Positions 1-8,402 of a stretch of 19,393 nucleotides of DNA are shown piece after piece. How positions within the stretch are numbered: position 1 is the stretch's first letter; the number at the start of each line of letters is the position of its first letter. The stretch lies in contig CAZVUW010000061.1 of assembly GCA_964629825.1 (NCBI GenBank), positions 1-19,393 of the forward strand, read 5' to 3'. Source of the stretch: CAZVUW01 sp964629825 (GTDB lineage: Bacteria; Actinomycetota; Nitriliruptoria; Euzebyales; Egibacteraceae). The notes under the pieces are model-generated. The model was given only the letters and a program-made list of their open reading frames with translations, had not been told where the DNA came from and searched no databases. Position numbers and translations under genes: made by a program.

Positions 1-1406
<1,406 letters not shown>

Positions 1407-1410
1407 GGTG

Positions 1411-1518
1411 TCAATCCCATGCGCGGCTTCGCGAGGACGAGTACGACCGCGCGCTTGGTCGTGTCGAAGGGGAAGCGGGGGCTGAAGGCCGCCAGACGGG
1501 CGGACCTCTTCCACACAT
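1411..1518 (-). other. possible 35-codon leaderless upstream ORF before gyrB
   Basis: An ATG at 1518-1516 lies six bases after an extended -10 element and opens a 35-codon frame. The frame ends in TGA at 1413-1411, four bases before the gyrB TTG. The position suggests a leaderless transcript whose short ORF could couple translation into gyrB. The third-position G/C bias is weak (about 60 percent by hand count), so it may simply be leader sequence. The encoded peptide, rich in Arg, Ser and Pro, is not recognised. Confidence 0.3.
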
Positions 1519-1533
1519 GTCCGATACTACCAC
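1516..1533 (-). promoter_or_regulatory. candidate gyrB promoter (extended -10)
   Basis: On the minus strand the sequence TGGTAGTAT (1532-1524) is an extended -10 of the TGn-TATAAT type, four matches of six in the hexamer. No convincing -35 is present, which is usual for extended -10 promoters. The predicted start is at or within a base of 1518, on or beside an ATG, implying a leaderless transcript or a leader of about 110 bases before the TTG at 1406. Confidence 0.45.
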
Positions 1534-1559
1534 GCCAACTACGCCTCCCCCAGCGGCTT

Positions 1560-1591
1560 CACAACGCGTTTGCGCTGGTCAGCGCGTTGTG
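1560..1591. repeat. nested inverted repeat between dciA and gyrB
   Basis: CACAACGCG (1560-1568) is perfectly complementary to CGCGTTGTG (1583-1591). A second palindrome, GCGCTG-GT-CAGCGC (1572-1585), overlaps the right arm, so two mutually exclusive hairpins can form. It begins eight bases downstream of the dciA stop and has no T-tract. It could be a terminator or processing hairpin at the end of dnaN-recF-dciA, or an operator about 30 bases upstream of the candidate gyrB -10. Confidence 0.5.
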
Positions 1592-1598
1592 CTAACGG

Positions 1599-1988
1599 CT
1601 AGCTCCGGAATCCCTGCAGAGGCCCTGTGACCAGCGTGATCCGCTGCACGCTGCCCTCACCCAGGACCTCGTTCGCCCGCTTTGCAAGGCCGCCGGTGAG
1701 GTAGCGGACCTGGGTCGCCCAGGCCGGCGAGTCGACCCGCAGCACCAGCACCCCTCCATGCAGCCGGACCGGTTCCGTGTGCCGGGCCAGGTCCGGGCCG
1801 GCGATCTCCTCCCACAGGGCGTGGATCCGCGCCCCGCTGAGGCGCTGCGCCCAGCCCTTGCGTGAGGCGAGCGACTCCAGCAGCCCGGCCAGCGGCGCCG
1901 GGTCCACCGCGCGCTTGGGGTCGTCGGGATCGGGCGGGTCCGGCAGGCGGCGCTTGCGCGGATCGGGAGCCGAGGCGCGGCGCGTCAC
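1599..1988 (-). CDS. dciA: DUF721 family protein, DciA-type helicase loader
   Basis: A 129-residue protein of the DUF721/DciA family, the ancestral bacterial loader and operator of the replicative helicase DnaB. The N-terminal 35 or so residues are charged and probably disordered (Arg, Pro and Asp rich). The conserved domain follows, with IHALWEEIAGPDLARHTEPV and then LVLRVDSPAWATQVRYL, the family hallmark. Its place between recF and gyrB is where actinobacteria carry this gene (Rv0004 in M. tuberculosis). The GTG start at 1988-1986 overlaps the recF TGA by four bases (GTGA), so translation is probably coupled to recF. Family assignment is firm; the helicase-loading role is taken from characterised homologues. 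Confidence 0.9.
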   Translation of the reverse strand: MTRRASAPDPRKRRLPDPPDPDDPKRAVDPAPLAGLLESLASRKGWAQRLSGARIHALWEEIAGPDLARHTEPVRLHGGVLVLRVDSPAWATQVRYLTGGLAKRANEVLGEGSVQRITLVTGPLQGFRS

Positions 1989-3181
1989 GGCGCACCGCCC
2001 GGAGTGGGGGCGACCGCGCCGACCCTCACCTGGTGGCGCGGGCCCGCCAAGGGGACGTCGGCGTCGACCGCCGCGGTCACGAGCACCTGCTCGAAGGTCT
2101 CACAGCGCTGCGCCAGCTTCAGGCGGCGGCCCTCGTCCAGCTCGGCGAAGACATCGTCGAGCAGCACGACGGGGTCCTCGCCCACCTCGCGCAGCACCTC
2201 GCGGCTGGCCAGCCGCAGCGCCAGCGCCAGCGACCACGACTCCCCGTGCGAGGCAAAGCCCTTGGCCGGCAGCTCTCCGAGGCGCAGCTGCAGGTCGTCG
2301 CGGTGCGGCCCCGCCAGGGTCACGCCGCGCTCGCGCTCGGACCGGGACAGCTCGGTGAGGCCTTCGGCCAGCTCGCCGGCGAGCTCGCCCGCATCGGGGA
2401 CACCGGCGCCCGGCTCGGCAGGCACGGAGCGCCCCGTGGAGAGCTCGTAGACGAGGCCTACGTCCGAGGCGTTGCCCGTCGAGGCCGAGACCAGCTCGGC
2501 GTAGGCCTCGGCCGCGGGACCGGCCAGGGCGTGGATGAGCGCGATCCGTGCGGCGATCAGCGCCGCGCCGGAGCGCACCAGCGCCTCGGTCCAGGTGTGC
2601 AGGGTCGCCTCGAAGCCGCTGTTGGCTCCGCTCCTGGCCTGCTTGAGCAGGGCGTTGCGCTGGCGCAGCACCCGCTCGTAGTCCTGCTTGGCGGCCGCGT
2701 AAGCGGGCCGGCGCTGTGTGAGCAGGTCGTCGAGGAAGCGGCGGCGCTCGGCGGGGTCACCGCGGATCAGCGAGAGGTCCTCGGGAGCGAACAGCACGCT
2801 GCGGATGCGTCCGATGGCCTCGCGCAGGCGCGGCTGCGGGACGCCGTTGAGTCGGGCCCGACTGCGCCCACCAGGACGCAGCTCCAGCTCAACCGTCAGC
2901 TTGCGGCCAACGGACGACCCGTTGCCCTCGAAGCCGGCACCCGGCGTGGCGTCGGTGATGGCCACCGCGCGGATGATCGCGGCCTCGGCTCCGGTGCGGA
3001 CCAGCGGCGCGTCGCTGCTCACGCGGTGGCTGGAGCCCACCGCCAGGTAGTGCACCGCCTCGAGCAGGTTGGTCTTGCCCTGGGCGTTGGGTCCGACGAA
3101 CACCCGCACCCCCGGGCCGAGCTCCACGCGGGCCGACGGGTACGAGCGCCAGTCCGACAGCTCGAGCAGCGCGAGGTGCAT
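1985..3181 (-). CDS. recF: DNA replication and repair protein RecF
   Basis: An SMC-like ABC ATPase of the RecFOR recombinational repair pathway, acting at single-strand gaps and stalled forks. The protein has 398 residues, slightly longer than the usual 360-385. Walker A is GPNAQGKT at residues 30-37, followed by NLLEAVHYLAVG. A conserved FAPEDLSLIRGDPAERRRFLD stretch covers about 131-151. The ABC signature region is SHGESWSLALALRLA (311-325), with the actinobacterial GES instead of GQ. Walker B is PVVLLDDVFAELD (337-349). ATG at 3181 is used, with a GGGGA a few bases upstream. The gene lies 30 bases after dnaN and overlaps dciA by four bases, so dnaN-recF-dciA probably form an operon. Confidence 0.97.
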   Translation of the reverse strand: MHLALLELSDWRSYPSARVELGPGVRVFVGPNAQGKTNLLEAVHYLAVGSSHRVSSDAPLVRTGAEAAIIRAVAITDATPGAGFEGNGSSVGRKLTVELELRPGGRSRARLNGVPQPRLREAIGRIRSVLFAPEDLSLIRGDPAERRRFLDDLLTQRRPAYAAAKQDYERVLRQRNALLKQARSGANSGFEATLHTWTEALVRSGAALIAARIALIHALAGPAAEAYAELVSASTGNASDVGLVYELSTGRSVPAEPGAGVPDAGELAGELAEGLTELSRSERERGVTLAGPHRDDLQLRLGELPAKGFASHGESWSLALALRLASREVLREVGEDPVVLLDDVFAELDEGRRLKLAQRCETFEQVLVTAAVDADVPLAGPRHQVRVGAVAPTPGGAP

Positions 3182-3190
3182 GGCGTCCCC

Positions 3191-3210
3191 GGCGCCCCTT
3201 CCCGGGCGCC
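3191..3210. repeat. hairpin between dnaN and recF
   Basis: GGCGCCC (3191-3197) pairs with GGGCGCC (3204-3210) around a six-base loop, starting one base after the dnaN stop and ending ten bases before the recF ATG. No T-run follows on either strand. It may modulate read-through or mRNA stability, so that RecF is made at a lower level than the beta clamp, but that is inference. Confidence 0.4.
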
Positions 3211-3211
3211 G

Positions 3212-4339
3212 CTACAGCCGGACCGGCATCAGCAGGTAGAGGAAGTCACCCGCCACCTCGGCCTCGCCCGGCTCGCCGACCTCGGGCCGGATCACGGCCG
3301 GCTTGAGCTCGTCGCGGAACTCCATCACAACCCGCTCGCTGGCGGCCGCGTCCAGCCCGTCCAGCAGGTAGCGCGGGTTGAACGCGATCTGGAGGTCCTC
3401 GCCCTCGAGCACGCCGGGGAGGGACTCGTCGGCCTGGCCGACCTCGCCGCTGCCGGCGGTGACGCGCACGGTGTCGCTGGTGAGGTGCAGGGTGACCGGC
3501 GTCGCGGTGGTGTTGCTCTCGCCGACCACCGACACGCGCCGCACGACCTCCTGGAGCTCGGCCCGGTCGACGCTCAACCGGCGCTCGTAGCCCGTGGGGA
3601 TGAGCTGGCGGTAGGGCGGGAACTTGCCCTCGATCAGGCGGCTGGTGAGCCGGCGCTCGGCGAAGCTGAACGTCACCTGCGACGGCTCGATGATCAGCTG
3701 CACCTCGCCGCCGAGAGCCTCGGCCGAGCGCCGGGCCTCCTCGAGCGCACGCCGCGGGACCAGCGCAGAGGTCTCCACACCGCTCTCCCAGGGCGTGGTG
3801 CGGACCGCCAGGCGGTAGGAGTCCGTCGCCGCGGCGGTCAGCTGCCCGTCCGAGGCCTCCAGCGACACGCCGGTGAGAACCGGGCGGGCGTCATCCGTGC
3901 TGGCGGCACGCGCGACCTGGCCGACCGTCCTGGCGAACTCGTCCGCCTTCATCACCGCCACTGCGGCATCGGCTGCCGTGGTGCGCGGCGGCGGGAAGTC
4001 CTCGGCGTTGGGGATCAGGCGCAGATCGAAGGTCGCACGTCCGCAGGTGAGGTGCAGCCGCTCGGAGTCCGCCTCCGCCGACACGGCCGCGTTGGGCAGG
4101 CTGCGGACCACATCGCCGAGCAGCCGGCCGGGGACCAGAGCCACGCCATCGCGGTCGGCCTGCACCGGGATCGAGAGCTCGCTCTCCATCTCGTAGTCGG
4201 TCGAGCGCAGCGTCAGGCGGTCGCCTGCCACCTCCAGATGCACACCCGACAGCGCCGGCAGGGTGGCCCGGGCACCCACCGTGCGCAGTGCCCATGCCGC
4301 CGCCTCGGCGAACTCGGTCCGTTCGGCCCGGAACTTCAT
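3212..4339 (-). CDS. dnaN: DNA polymerase III beta subunit (sliding clamp)
   Basis: The ring-shaped processivity clamp that tethers DNA polymerase III to DNA and serves as a docking hub for replication and repair proteins. It has 375 residues, typical for the family, covering the three repeated clamp folds. Recognisable segments are LPALSGVHLEV (about 28-38), RPVLTGVSLEA in domain 2, EGKFPPYRQLIP in the interdomain region, FNPRYLLDGLDA in domain 3, and the canonical C-terminal end YLLMPVRL. The ATG at 4339-4337 has an excellent GGAGG about six bases upstream. It follows the oriC-like region downstream of dnaA and precedes recF. Confidence 0.98.
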   Translation of the reverse strand: MKFRAERTEFAEAAAWALRTVGARATLPALSGVHLEVAGDRLTLRSTDYEMESELSIPVQADRDGVALVPGRLLGDVVRSLPNAAVSAEADSERLHLTCGRATFDLRLIPNAEDFPPPRTTAADAAVAVMKADEFARTVGQVARAASTDDARPVLTGVSLEASDGQLTAAATDSYRLAVRTTPWESGVETSALVPRRALEEARRSAEALGGEVQLIIEPSQVTFSFAERRLTSRLIEGKFPPYRQLIPTGYERRLSVDRAELQEVVRRVSVVGESNTTATPVTLHLTSDTVRVTAGSGEVGQADESLPGVLEGEDLQIAFNPRYLLDGLDAAASERVVMEFRDELKPAVIRPEVGEPGEAEVAGDFLYLLMPVRL

Positions 4340-4702
4340 GTGCTCCTCCGTGCTGGTGCGGGGTGGTGGATGGTGCCGCGTTCCACAGCGCTGCGCGAAC
4401 CTACGGGTTCAAGAAGGGGTCCATTTGCAAACCCGCAGTCGTAGTAGGGGGCGCCCTGCCCTGTGGAAGACCCCCATCCTCGCAGGTCAGCGCGGCTTTG
4501 GGGCTGTGCATGACCTGTGCGTCGTCCTGTGGGAGCCGTGTGCACCGCGCGCAAGTTACGAGCAGTTACAGCGCTGTCATCCGACTTGAGGTGGACCACC
4601 GGGGGTTTTCCCGCCCCTGTCCCCAGGGCTCGTCTACAGGTTGCCCACAGGTCGGGGGAGCTCGCCCGCGAGCGTGCGACGGGTCGACGGGGGTGGATCA
4701 TC
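4340..4702. other. dnaA-dnaN intergenic region, probable oriC with degenerate DnaA boxes
   Basis: A 363-base non-coding stretch at the classical actinobacterial oriC position. Against the actinobacterial box TTGTCCACA I see one 8/9 match (TTGCCCACA, 4641-4649) and several 7/9 matches: 4617-4625, 4630-4638, the reverse strand of 4590-4598, and the reverse strand of 4462-4470. The segment of about 4551-4590 is the least G+C-rich. It holds two direct AGTTAC copies spaced ten bases apart (4554-4559, 4564-4569) bracketed by CAAGT and ACTTG, a candidate unwinding element. No perfect box is present, and the dnaN ribosome binding site occupies the left edge. The call rests on position and the weak box cluster. 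Confidence 0.6.
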
Positions 4703-6127
4703 TCAACGGGCCTGCCGGGAGGCGGCCTTGATGCGGCTGGTCAGCTCCTGGACCTGCTCGTAGATGGCGGGCCGCTCCTGCATCAGGCCCGAGATCTTGT
4801 TGTTGGCGTGGATGACCGTGGTGTGGTCGCGTCCGCCGAAGGCCTGGCCGATCTTGGGCAGGGAAAGGTCGGTCAGCTCCCGGGTCAGGTACATGGCGAT
4901 CTGCCGGGCGTTGACCAGCTGTCGAGTGCGACTCGTCGAGCACAGGTCGTCCAGGGTCAGGCCGAAGTAGTTGGCCGTCTCGCCCATGATCAGCCCGACC
5001 GAGATCTCCGACGAGCCCTGATCGGGGAACAGGTCCTTCAGCACGACCTGGGCGAGGTGCAGCGTCACCTCGGTGCGCTGGAGGCTTGCGAAGGCTGTCA
5101 CCCGGATCAGCGCACCCTCGAGCTCGCGGATGTTCGAGGAGATCCGGCTGGCGATCAGCTCCAGCACCTCGGCGGGCACCGGGAGCTGCTCCTGGGCCGA
5201 CTTCTTGCGCAGGATGGCCAGGCGGGTCTCGAGGTCCGGCGGCTGGATGTCGGTTATCAGCCCCCACTCGAAGCGCGTGCGCAGCCGGTCCTCGAGCTCG
5301 CCCATCTGCTTGGGCGGGCGGTCCGAGGAGATGACGATCTGCTTCTCGGCGTTGTGGAGCGCGTTGAAGGTGTGGAAGAACTCCTCTTGGGTGCGCTCGC
5401 GGGTCGCCAGGAACTGGATGTCGTCGATCAGCAGGACGTCGACGTCGCGGTAGCGCCGCTGGAAGGGCACCTGGCGGTGGTTCGAGATCGCGTCGATGAA
5501 CTCGTTGGTGAACTGCTCCGAGGTGACGTAGCGCACCTGCGTGCCCGGGTACAGGCTGGTCGTGTAGTGGCCGACCGCCTGGAGCAGGTGGGTCTTGCCG
5601 AGGCCGGCGCCCCCATAGATGAACAGCGGGTTGTAGGCCTTGGCGGGCGCCTCGGCGACGGCGAACGCGGCCGCGTGGGCGAAGCGGTTGCTCGGCCCGA
5701 TCACGAAGCGCTCGAACGTGTACTTGTCGTTCAGCGCGGTGTCGCGGTGGTTGCTGCCGGCGGGGAAGGTCTCGGGCGCTCCCGGCGACTGGCGCATGCT
5801 GGACACGCGCAGGGCCGCGAGCTCCTCCTCCTCGGCGTGCAGGGCCGCGCGCGGCGGAGGCGGCGTCGGGCTCACCGTCACGACCACCTGGAGAGCCCGG
5901 CCAGCCGCCCGGGTCAGCGCGGAACGCAGCTGCGGGCCGTAGCGGGTGTCGAGCTGCTCGCGCGCGAAGCCGTTGGGCGCAGCGAGCACCACCGTGTCAT
6001 CGCTGAAGCCGACCGGGGTCGTCTGGTCCAGCCAGGCCCGCTGCGCGGCGCCGGGCAGCCGCTCCTGCAGATCTTCGAGGGCTCGCCGCCACAACGAGTT
6101 GAGGTCGACGACGCCGGGCTCTGACAC
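4703..6127 (-). CDS. dnaA: chromosomal replication initiator protein DnaA
   Basis: An AAA+ ATPase that binds DnaA boxes and unwinds the origin. From the GTG at 6127-6125 it is 474 residues, normal for the family. This start has a strong GGGGAGGAG just upstream and gives the expected N-terminus (VDLNSLWRRALEDLQERL); a longer in-frame extension exists but reaches into the regulatory region. Domain I covers about 1-85, with a Pro/Ala-rich linker at about 86-130. Domain III starts at about KYTFERFVIGPSNRFAHAAA, with Walker A GGAGLGKT (172-179) and Walker B VDVLLIDDIQFL. Domain IV carries the DNA-binding signature GGRDHTTVIHANNKI. Three DnaA boxes lie about 85-115 bases upstream of the start, consistent with autoregulation. 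Confidence 0.98.
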   Translation of the reverse strand: MSEPGVVDLNSLWRRALEDLQERLPGAAQRAWLDQTTPVGFSDDTVVLAAPNGFAREQLDTRYGPQLRSALTRAAGRALQVVVTVSPTPPPPRAALHAEEEELAALRVSSMRQSPGAPETFPAGSNHRDTALNDKYTFERFVIGPSNRFAHAAAFAVAEAPAKAYNPLFIYGGAGLGKTHLLQAVGHYTTSLYPGTQVRYVTSEQFTNEFIDAISNHRQVPFQRRYRDVDVLLIDDIQFLATRERTQEEFFHTFNALHNAEKQIVISSDRPPKQMGELEDRLRTRFEWGLITDIQPPDLETRLAILRKKSAQEQLPVPAEVLELIASRISSNIRELEGALIRVTAFASLQRTEVTLHLAQVVLKDLFPDQGSSEISVGLIMGETANYFGLTLDDLCSTSRTRQLVNARQIAMYLTRELTDLSLPKIGQAFGGRDHTTVIHANNKISGLMQERPAIYEQVQELTSRIKAASRQAR

Positions 6128-6210
6128 GCTGCTCCTCCCCGTCCCCGGCGGTCTGCGGTGCGCCGGGCCTCGGATGCATCTTGCCGGGACCCACGACCGT
6201 ACAAGCGGCG

Positions 6211-6243
6211 TTGTCCACAATGCCGTCCACAGTCTGTGGACGA
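6211..6243. promoter_or_regulatory. DnaA box cluster upstream of dnaA
   Basis: Within 33 bases there is one perfect actinobacterial DnaA box, TTGTCCACA (6211-6219), a 7/9 box CCGTCCACA (6223-6231), and on the other strand TCGTCCACA, 8/9 (6243-6235). The last two face each other as an inverted pair with a short spacer. The cluster lies 85-115 bases before the dnaA start, where DnaA would repress its own transcription or act as an origin sub-region. Confidence 0.75.
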
Positions 6244-6484
6244 CCGGGATAACCCCGTCGAAGGCGGTATGGCGCGTCGCGGGCGTACGGGCCCGACGCG
6301 GTGCGACAGGGGAAGTAGTGCCGCCCCGAGATCCTACGGTCCCATCTACCGGGCACGCCGCCTGCCAGCGGAGCTCCCCCGGGAATGGTGGATGGACCAG
6401 GTACGCGGGACTCGGCGAGTATAGGGGGCGGCTTTCCACAGCCGCAAGGTGCTGTCGGCGTCGGGTCGGACGGGTCGGGACCGT

Positions 6485-6512
6485 TTGACAGCCCCCCACC
6501 AGACGCTATTCT
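6485..6512 (+). promoter_or_regulatory. rpmH promoter (sigma-70/sigma-A type)
   Basis: A perfect -35 TTGACA (6485-6490), a 16-base spacer and -10 TATTCT (6507-6512, four of six matches). Transcription would start near 6519 and run into rpmH-rnpA-yidD-yidC. The implied leader is about 165 bases. It contains hairpins at 6626-6639 (CGGGA/TCCCG) and 6653-6668 (TGCGTG-CGGA-CACGCA), the latter 16 bases before the rpmH ATG. Confidence 0.75.
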
Positions 6513-6684
6513 CGGCTTCATCCCTGTACGGCCGGTTCGTGGCCAACCGCCCTTGCGGGCTGCACCAGGCCGTGGCGTGCGCGCAGATCGCCGCTTCGCG
6601 CGACGCTGCAGCACAGCACAAGAAGCGGGAAGCCTCCCGGCCCTTTCGTCGATGCGTGCGGACACGCACTGAGAGCCCGGACTC

Positions 6685-6819
6685 ATGAAGCGGACCTTCC
6701 AGCCCAACAACCGCCGTCGCAAGCGCAAGCACGGATTTCGCGCTCGCATGAGCACCCGTGCCGGACGCGCGGTGCTCAAGGCCCGTCGTGACAAGGGCCG
6801 CAAGCGCCTGTCCGCCTAG
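6685..6819 (+). CDS. rpmH: 50S ribosomal protein L34
   Basis: A 44-residue, very basic large-subunit ribosomal protein. The N-terminus MKRTFQPNNRRRKRKHGF and the following RMSTRAGRAVLKARRDKGRK are the complete L34 signature, and length is normal. ATG at 6685 is the only sensible start; the ribosome binding site is weak (GAGAG about ten bases upstream). It is the first gene of the rpmH-rnpA-yidD-yidC cluster, 36 bases before rnpA, and is transcribed divergently from dnaA as in most bacteria. Confidence 0.98.
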   Translation: MKRTFQPNNRRRKRKHGFRARMSTRAGRAVLKARRDKGRKRLSA

Positions 6820-6855
6820 ATCAGCAACCACTAGCGGATTCGGTCGGCCAGATCT

Positions 6856-7221
6856 GTGGTCACCACCTCGGCGTCACACCCGCTCCGGTCGGCCGGACGG
6901 CTCCAGCGCGGGTCGGACATCCGGGCGGTGTTCGCCCGGCGCTGCTCGGCGGCCGCCTCGACCATGGTCATCCACGCCCGGAATCGGGCCGATGACAGCC
7001 CGGCGCGCGTCGCGGTGATCGCCGGCAGGAAGGTCGGTGGTGCGGTGGTGCGCAACCGCGTGAAGCGCCGCCTGCGGGCGGCCCTTCAGGCAAGGCCGCT
7101 GCCGCAGGGCGTCGACCTGGTCGTCGTGGCACGACCCGCGGCCGCCGTTGCACCGTTCGCACAGCTGCGCTCCGAGCTCGACCGGCTGGTCGACGTCGCC
7201 GTGGGCCGGTGCCGGCGGTGA
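6856..7221 (+). CDS. rnpA: ribonuclease P protein component
   Basis: Protein subunit of RNase P, which helps the catalytic RNA mature the 5' ends of tRNAs. It has 121 residues, typical. The N-terminal LRSAGRLQRGSDIRAVFARR aligns with the family's LR...F..v start. The diagnostic RNA-binding motif GRKVGGAVVRNRVKRRLRAAL (the RNR signature) lies at about residues 56-76. A GTG start at 6856 is taken because an in-frame stop lies at 6832-6834; its ribosome binding site is poor. Its stop overlaps the preferred yidD start by four bases (GTGA), so the two are probably translationally coupled. Confidence 0.95.
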   Translation: MVTTSASHPLRSAGRLQRGSDIRAVFARRCSAAASTMVIHARNRADDSPARVAVIAGRKVGGAVVRNRVKRRLRAALQARPLPQGVDLVVVARPAAAVAPFAQLRSELDRLVDVAVGRCRR

Positions 7222-7505
7222 GCGGCCAGCCGATCGACCGTCCGGGCGTCGCCGCGCGCGTCCTCATGCTCGCGGTCAAGGCCTATCAGGCCATTCCGCG
7301 CTCCCCCATCCAGCGCTGCCGCTTCACGCCGACCTGCTCCTCCTACGCCCTGCAGGCGCTGGAGCGCCACGGCGCCGTCAGGGGCACCTGGCTGGCGCTG
7401 CGCAGGATCGCACGCTGCCATCCCTTCAACCCGGGCGGCATCGACCGCGTGCCTGAGCAGTTGGGGGGCAGCCGCCGTCTGCACCGACAAGGAGTCGGCC
7501 AGTGA
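7218..7505 (+). CDS. yidD: membrane protein insertion efficiency factor YidD
   Basis: A small protein of 95 residues (DUF37) that assists YidC-dependent insertion of membrane proteins, probably at the inner face of the cytoplasmic membrane. The conserved core is CRFTPTCSSYALQALERHG followed by RRIARCHPFNPGGIDRVP, with the three family cysteines visible. I prefer the GTG at 7218, which overlaps the rnpA stop by four bases; another in-frame GTG at 7209 would add three residues. It overlaps the yidC GTG by four bases at its end, so rnpA-yidD-yidC are tightly coupled. Confidence 0.95.
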   Translation: MSGQPIDRPGVAARVLMLAVKAYQAIPRSPIQRCRFTPTCSSYALQALERHGAVRGTWLALRRIARCHPFNPGGIDRVPEQLGGSRRLHRQGVGQ

Positions 7506-8242
7506 CGATCTTCAACCAGCTCATCGACGGCCTCGGCGTCGTCCTGCGCTTCTTCCACGACCTGACCGAGAGTCTTGCCGGGGCCAACGCATGGGGCTGG
7601 GCGATCGTCCTCCTGACGCTCACGGTCCGCATCGTCCTGCTGCCGCTGGCGGTCAAGCAAATCAACTCGATGCGGGGCATGCAGCGGCTTCAGCCCGAGC
7701 TCAAGAAGATCCAGGAGAAGTACAAGACCGACCGCGACATGATGCGGAAGAACCCGGAGAAGTTCCGGGAGCGGCGCCAGAAGCAGCAGGAAGAGATGAT
7801 GGCCCTGTACAAGGAGCACGGGGTCAACCCCGCTTCGGGCTGCCTGCCGCTGCTCCTGCAGATGCCGATCTTCTTCGCGCTCTTCCGGCTGCTGCAGGAC
7901 GCCGAGCGCGTCCCCGAGCTGCTCGGCGCGCCCTTCTACCTGATCGAGGACCTGTCGGTCACGGCGAGCACGTCAGACATCGGCGCGATGGCGCTGGTCA
8001 TCCTCATGGGCGCGACCACCTTCTACTCGCAGCGCCAGATGATGGCGAGCAACCCCAACGCCGCCCAGAACCCGCAGCAGAAGGTGATGCTCTACCTGAT
8101 GCCCGCCCTGCTGCTCCTGTTCGCCTTCCAGATGCCGGTCGGGGTGCTCCTGTACTGGGTCACGACCAACGTCTGGACGATCGCCCAGCAGTACGTGATG
8201 TTCCGCAACATCGAGCCCGAGGCCAAGACGGCAAACACCTGA
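7502..8242 (+). CDS. yidC: membrane protein insertase YidC (Oxa1 family)
   Basis: An Oxa1/Alb3/YidC insertase that integrates proteins into the cytoplasmic membrane alone or with SecYEG. It has 246 residues, a short Gram-positive-type form lacking the large periplasmic domain of proteobacteria. TM1 is about 31-51 and holds the conserved groove arginine (LTVRIVLLPL, R43). A cytoplasmic charged coiled-coil hairpin spans about 55-105, then GCLPLLLQMPIFFALFRLL (TM2), TM3 at about 158-176, and two C-terminal segments around YLMPALLLLFAFQMPVGVLLYW. No lipoprotein signal is seen. The GTG start follows AAGGAG by a normal spacing and overlaps the yidD stop by four bases. Confidence 0.96.
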   Translation: MTIFNQLIDGLGVVLRFFHDLTESLAGANAWGWAIVLLTLTVRIVLLPLAVKQINSMRGMQRLQPELKKIQEKYKTDRDMMRKNPEKFRERRQKQQEEMMALYKEHGVNPASGCLPLLLQMPIFFALFRLLQDAERVPELLGAPFYLIEDLSVTASTSDIGAMALVILMGATTFYSQRQMMASNPNAAQNPQQKVMLYLMPALLLLFAFQMPVGVLLYWVTTNVWTIAQQYVMFRNIEPEAKTANT

Positions 8243-8402
8243 GCCGGAAGGGACGCCGCGCAGTGATCGCCTTGCGATTTGATCCAGCCCGGACGCCGGC
8301 CTGCCGCCCCTGCCCCCCGCTCCCCCACCCCGCGACCCAAAGTATCTGGATCAGCGGATACCTCTAGACCTACCCATGATCCCGAGTATCCAGGAGGATG
8401 CC

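Larger units (their letters stand above)
6128..6684. other. dnaA-rpmH divergent intergenic region
   Basis: A 557-base non-coding stretch between divergent dnaA and rpmH. It contains the dnaA ribosome binding site, a tight group of three DnaA boxes (6211-6243), a 7-bp inverted repeat (CGCGTCG 6273-6279 with CGACGCG 6294-6300), a 7/9 box (CTTTCCACA, 6432-6440), the rpmH promoter (6485-6512), and a leader of about 165 bases with small hairpins. Nothing I recognise lies in 6301-6420. No convincing ORF is present. It may be part of a bipartite origin together with 4340-4702. Confidence 0.6.

Noticed and set aside
1862..6124. Very long plus-strand ORFs (1862-4444 and 4517-6124) opposite recF, dnaN and dnaA
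   Set aside because: They lie antisense to well-recognised genes, show repetitive Arg/Gly/Ala/Leu-rich sequence with no domain, and are expected shadows in high-G+C DNA where stop codons are rare.
8263..8367. 34-codon ORF in the yidC-jag gap starting GTG
   Set aside because: Pro/Cys-rich with no domain or membrane segment, only a loose purine stretch upstream, and it overlaps the GTATC/GATAC elements; more likely leader sequence.
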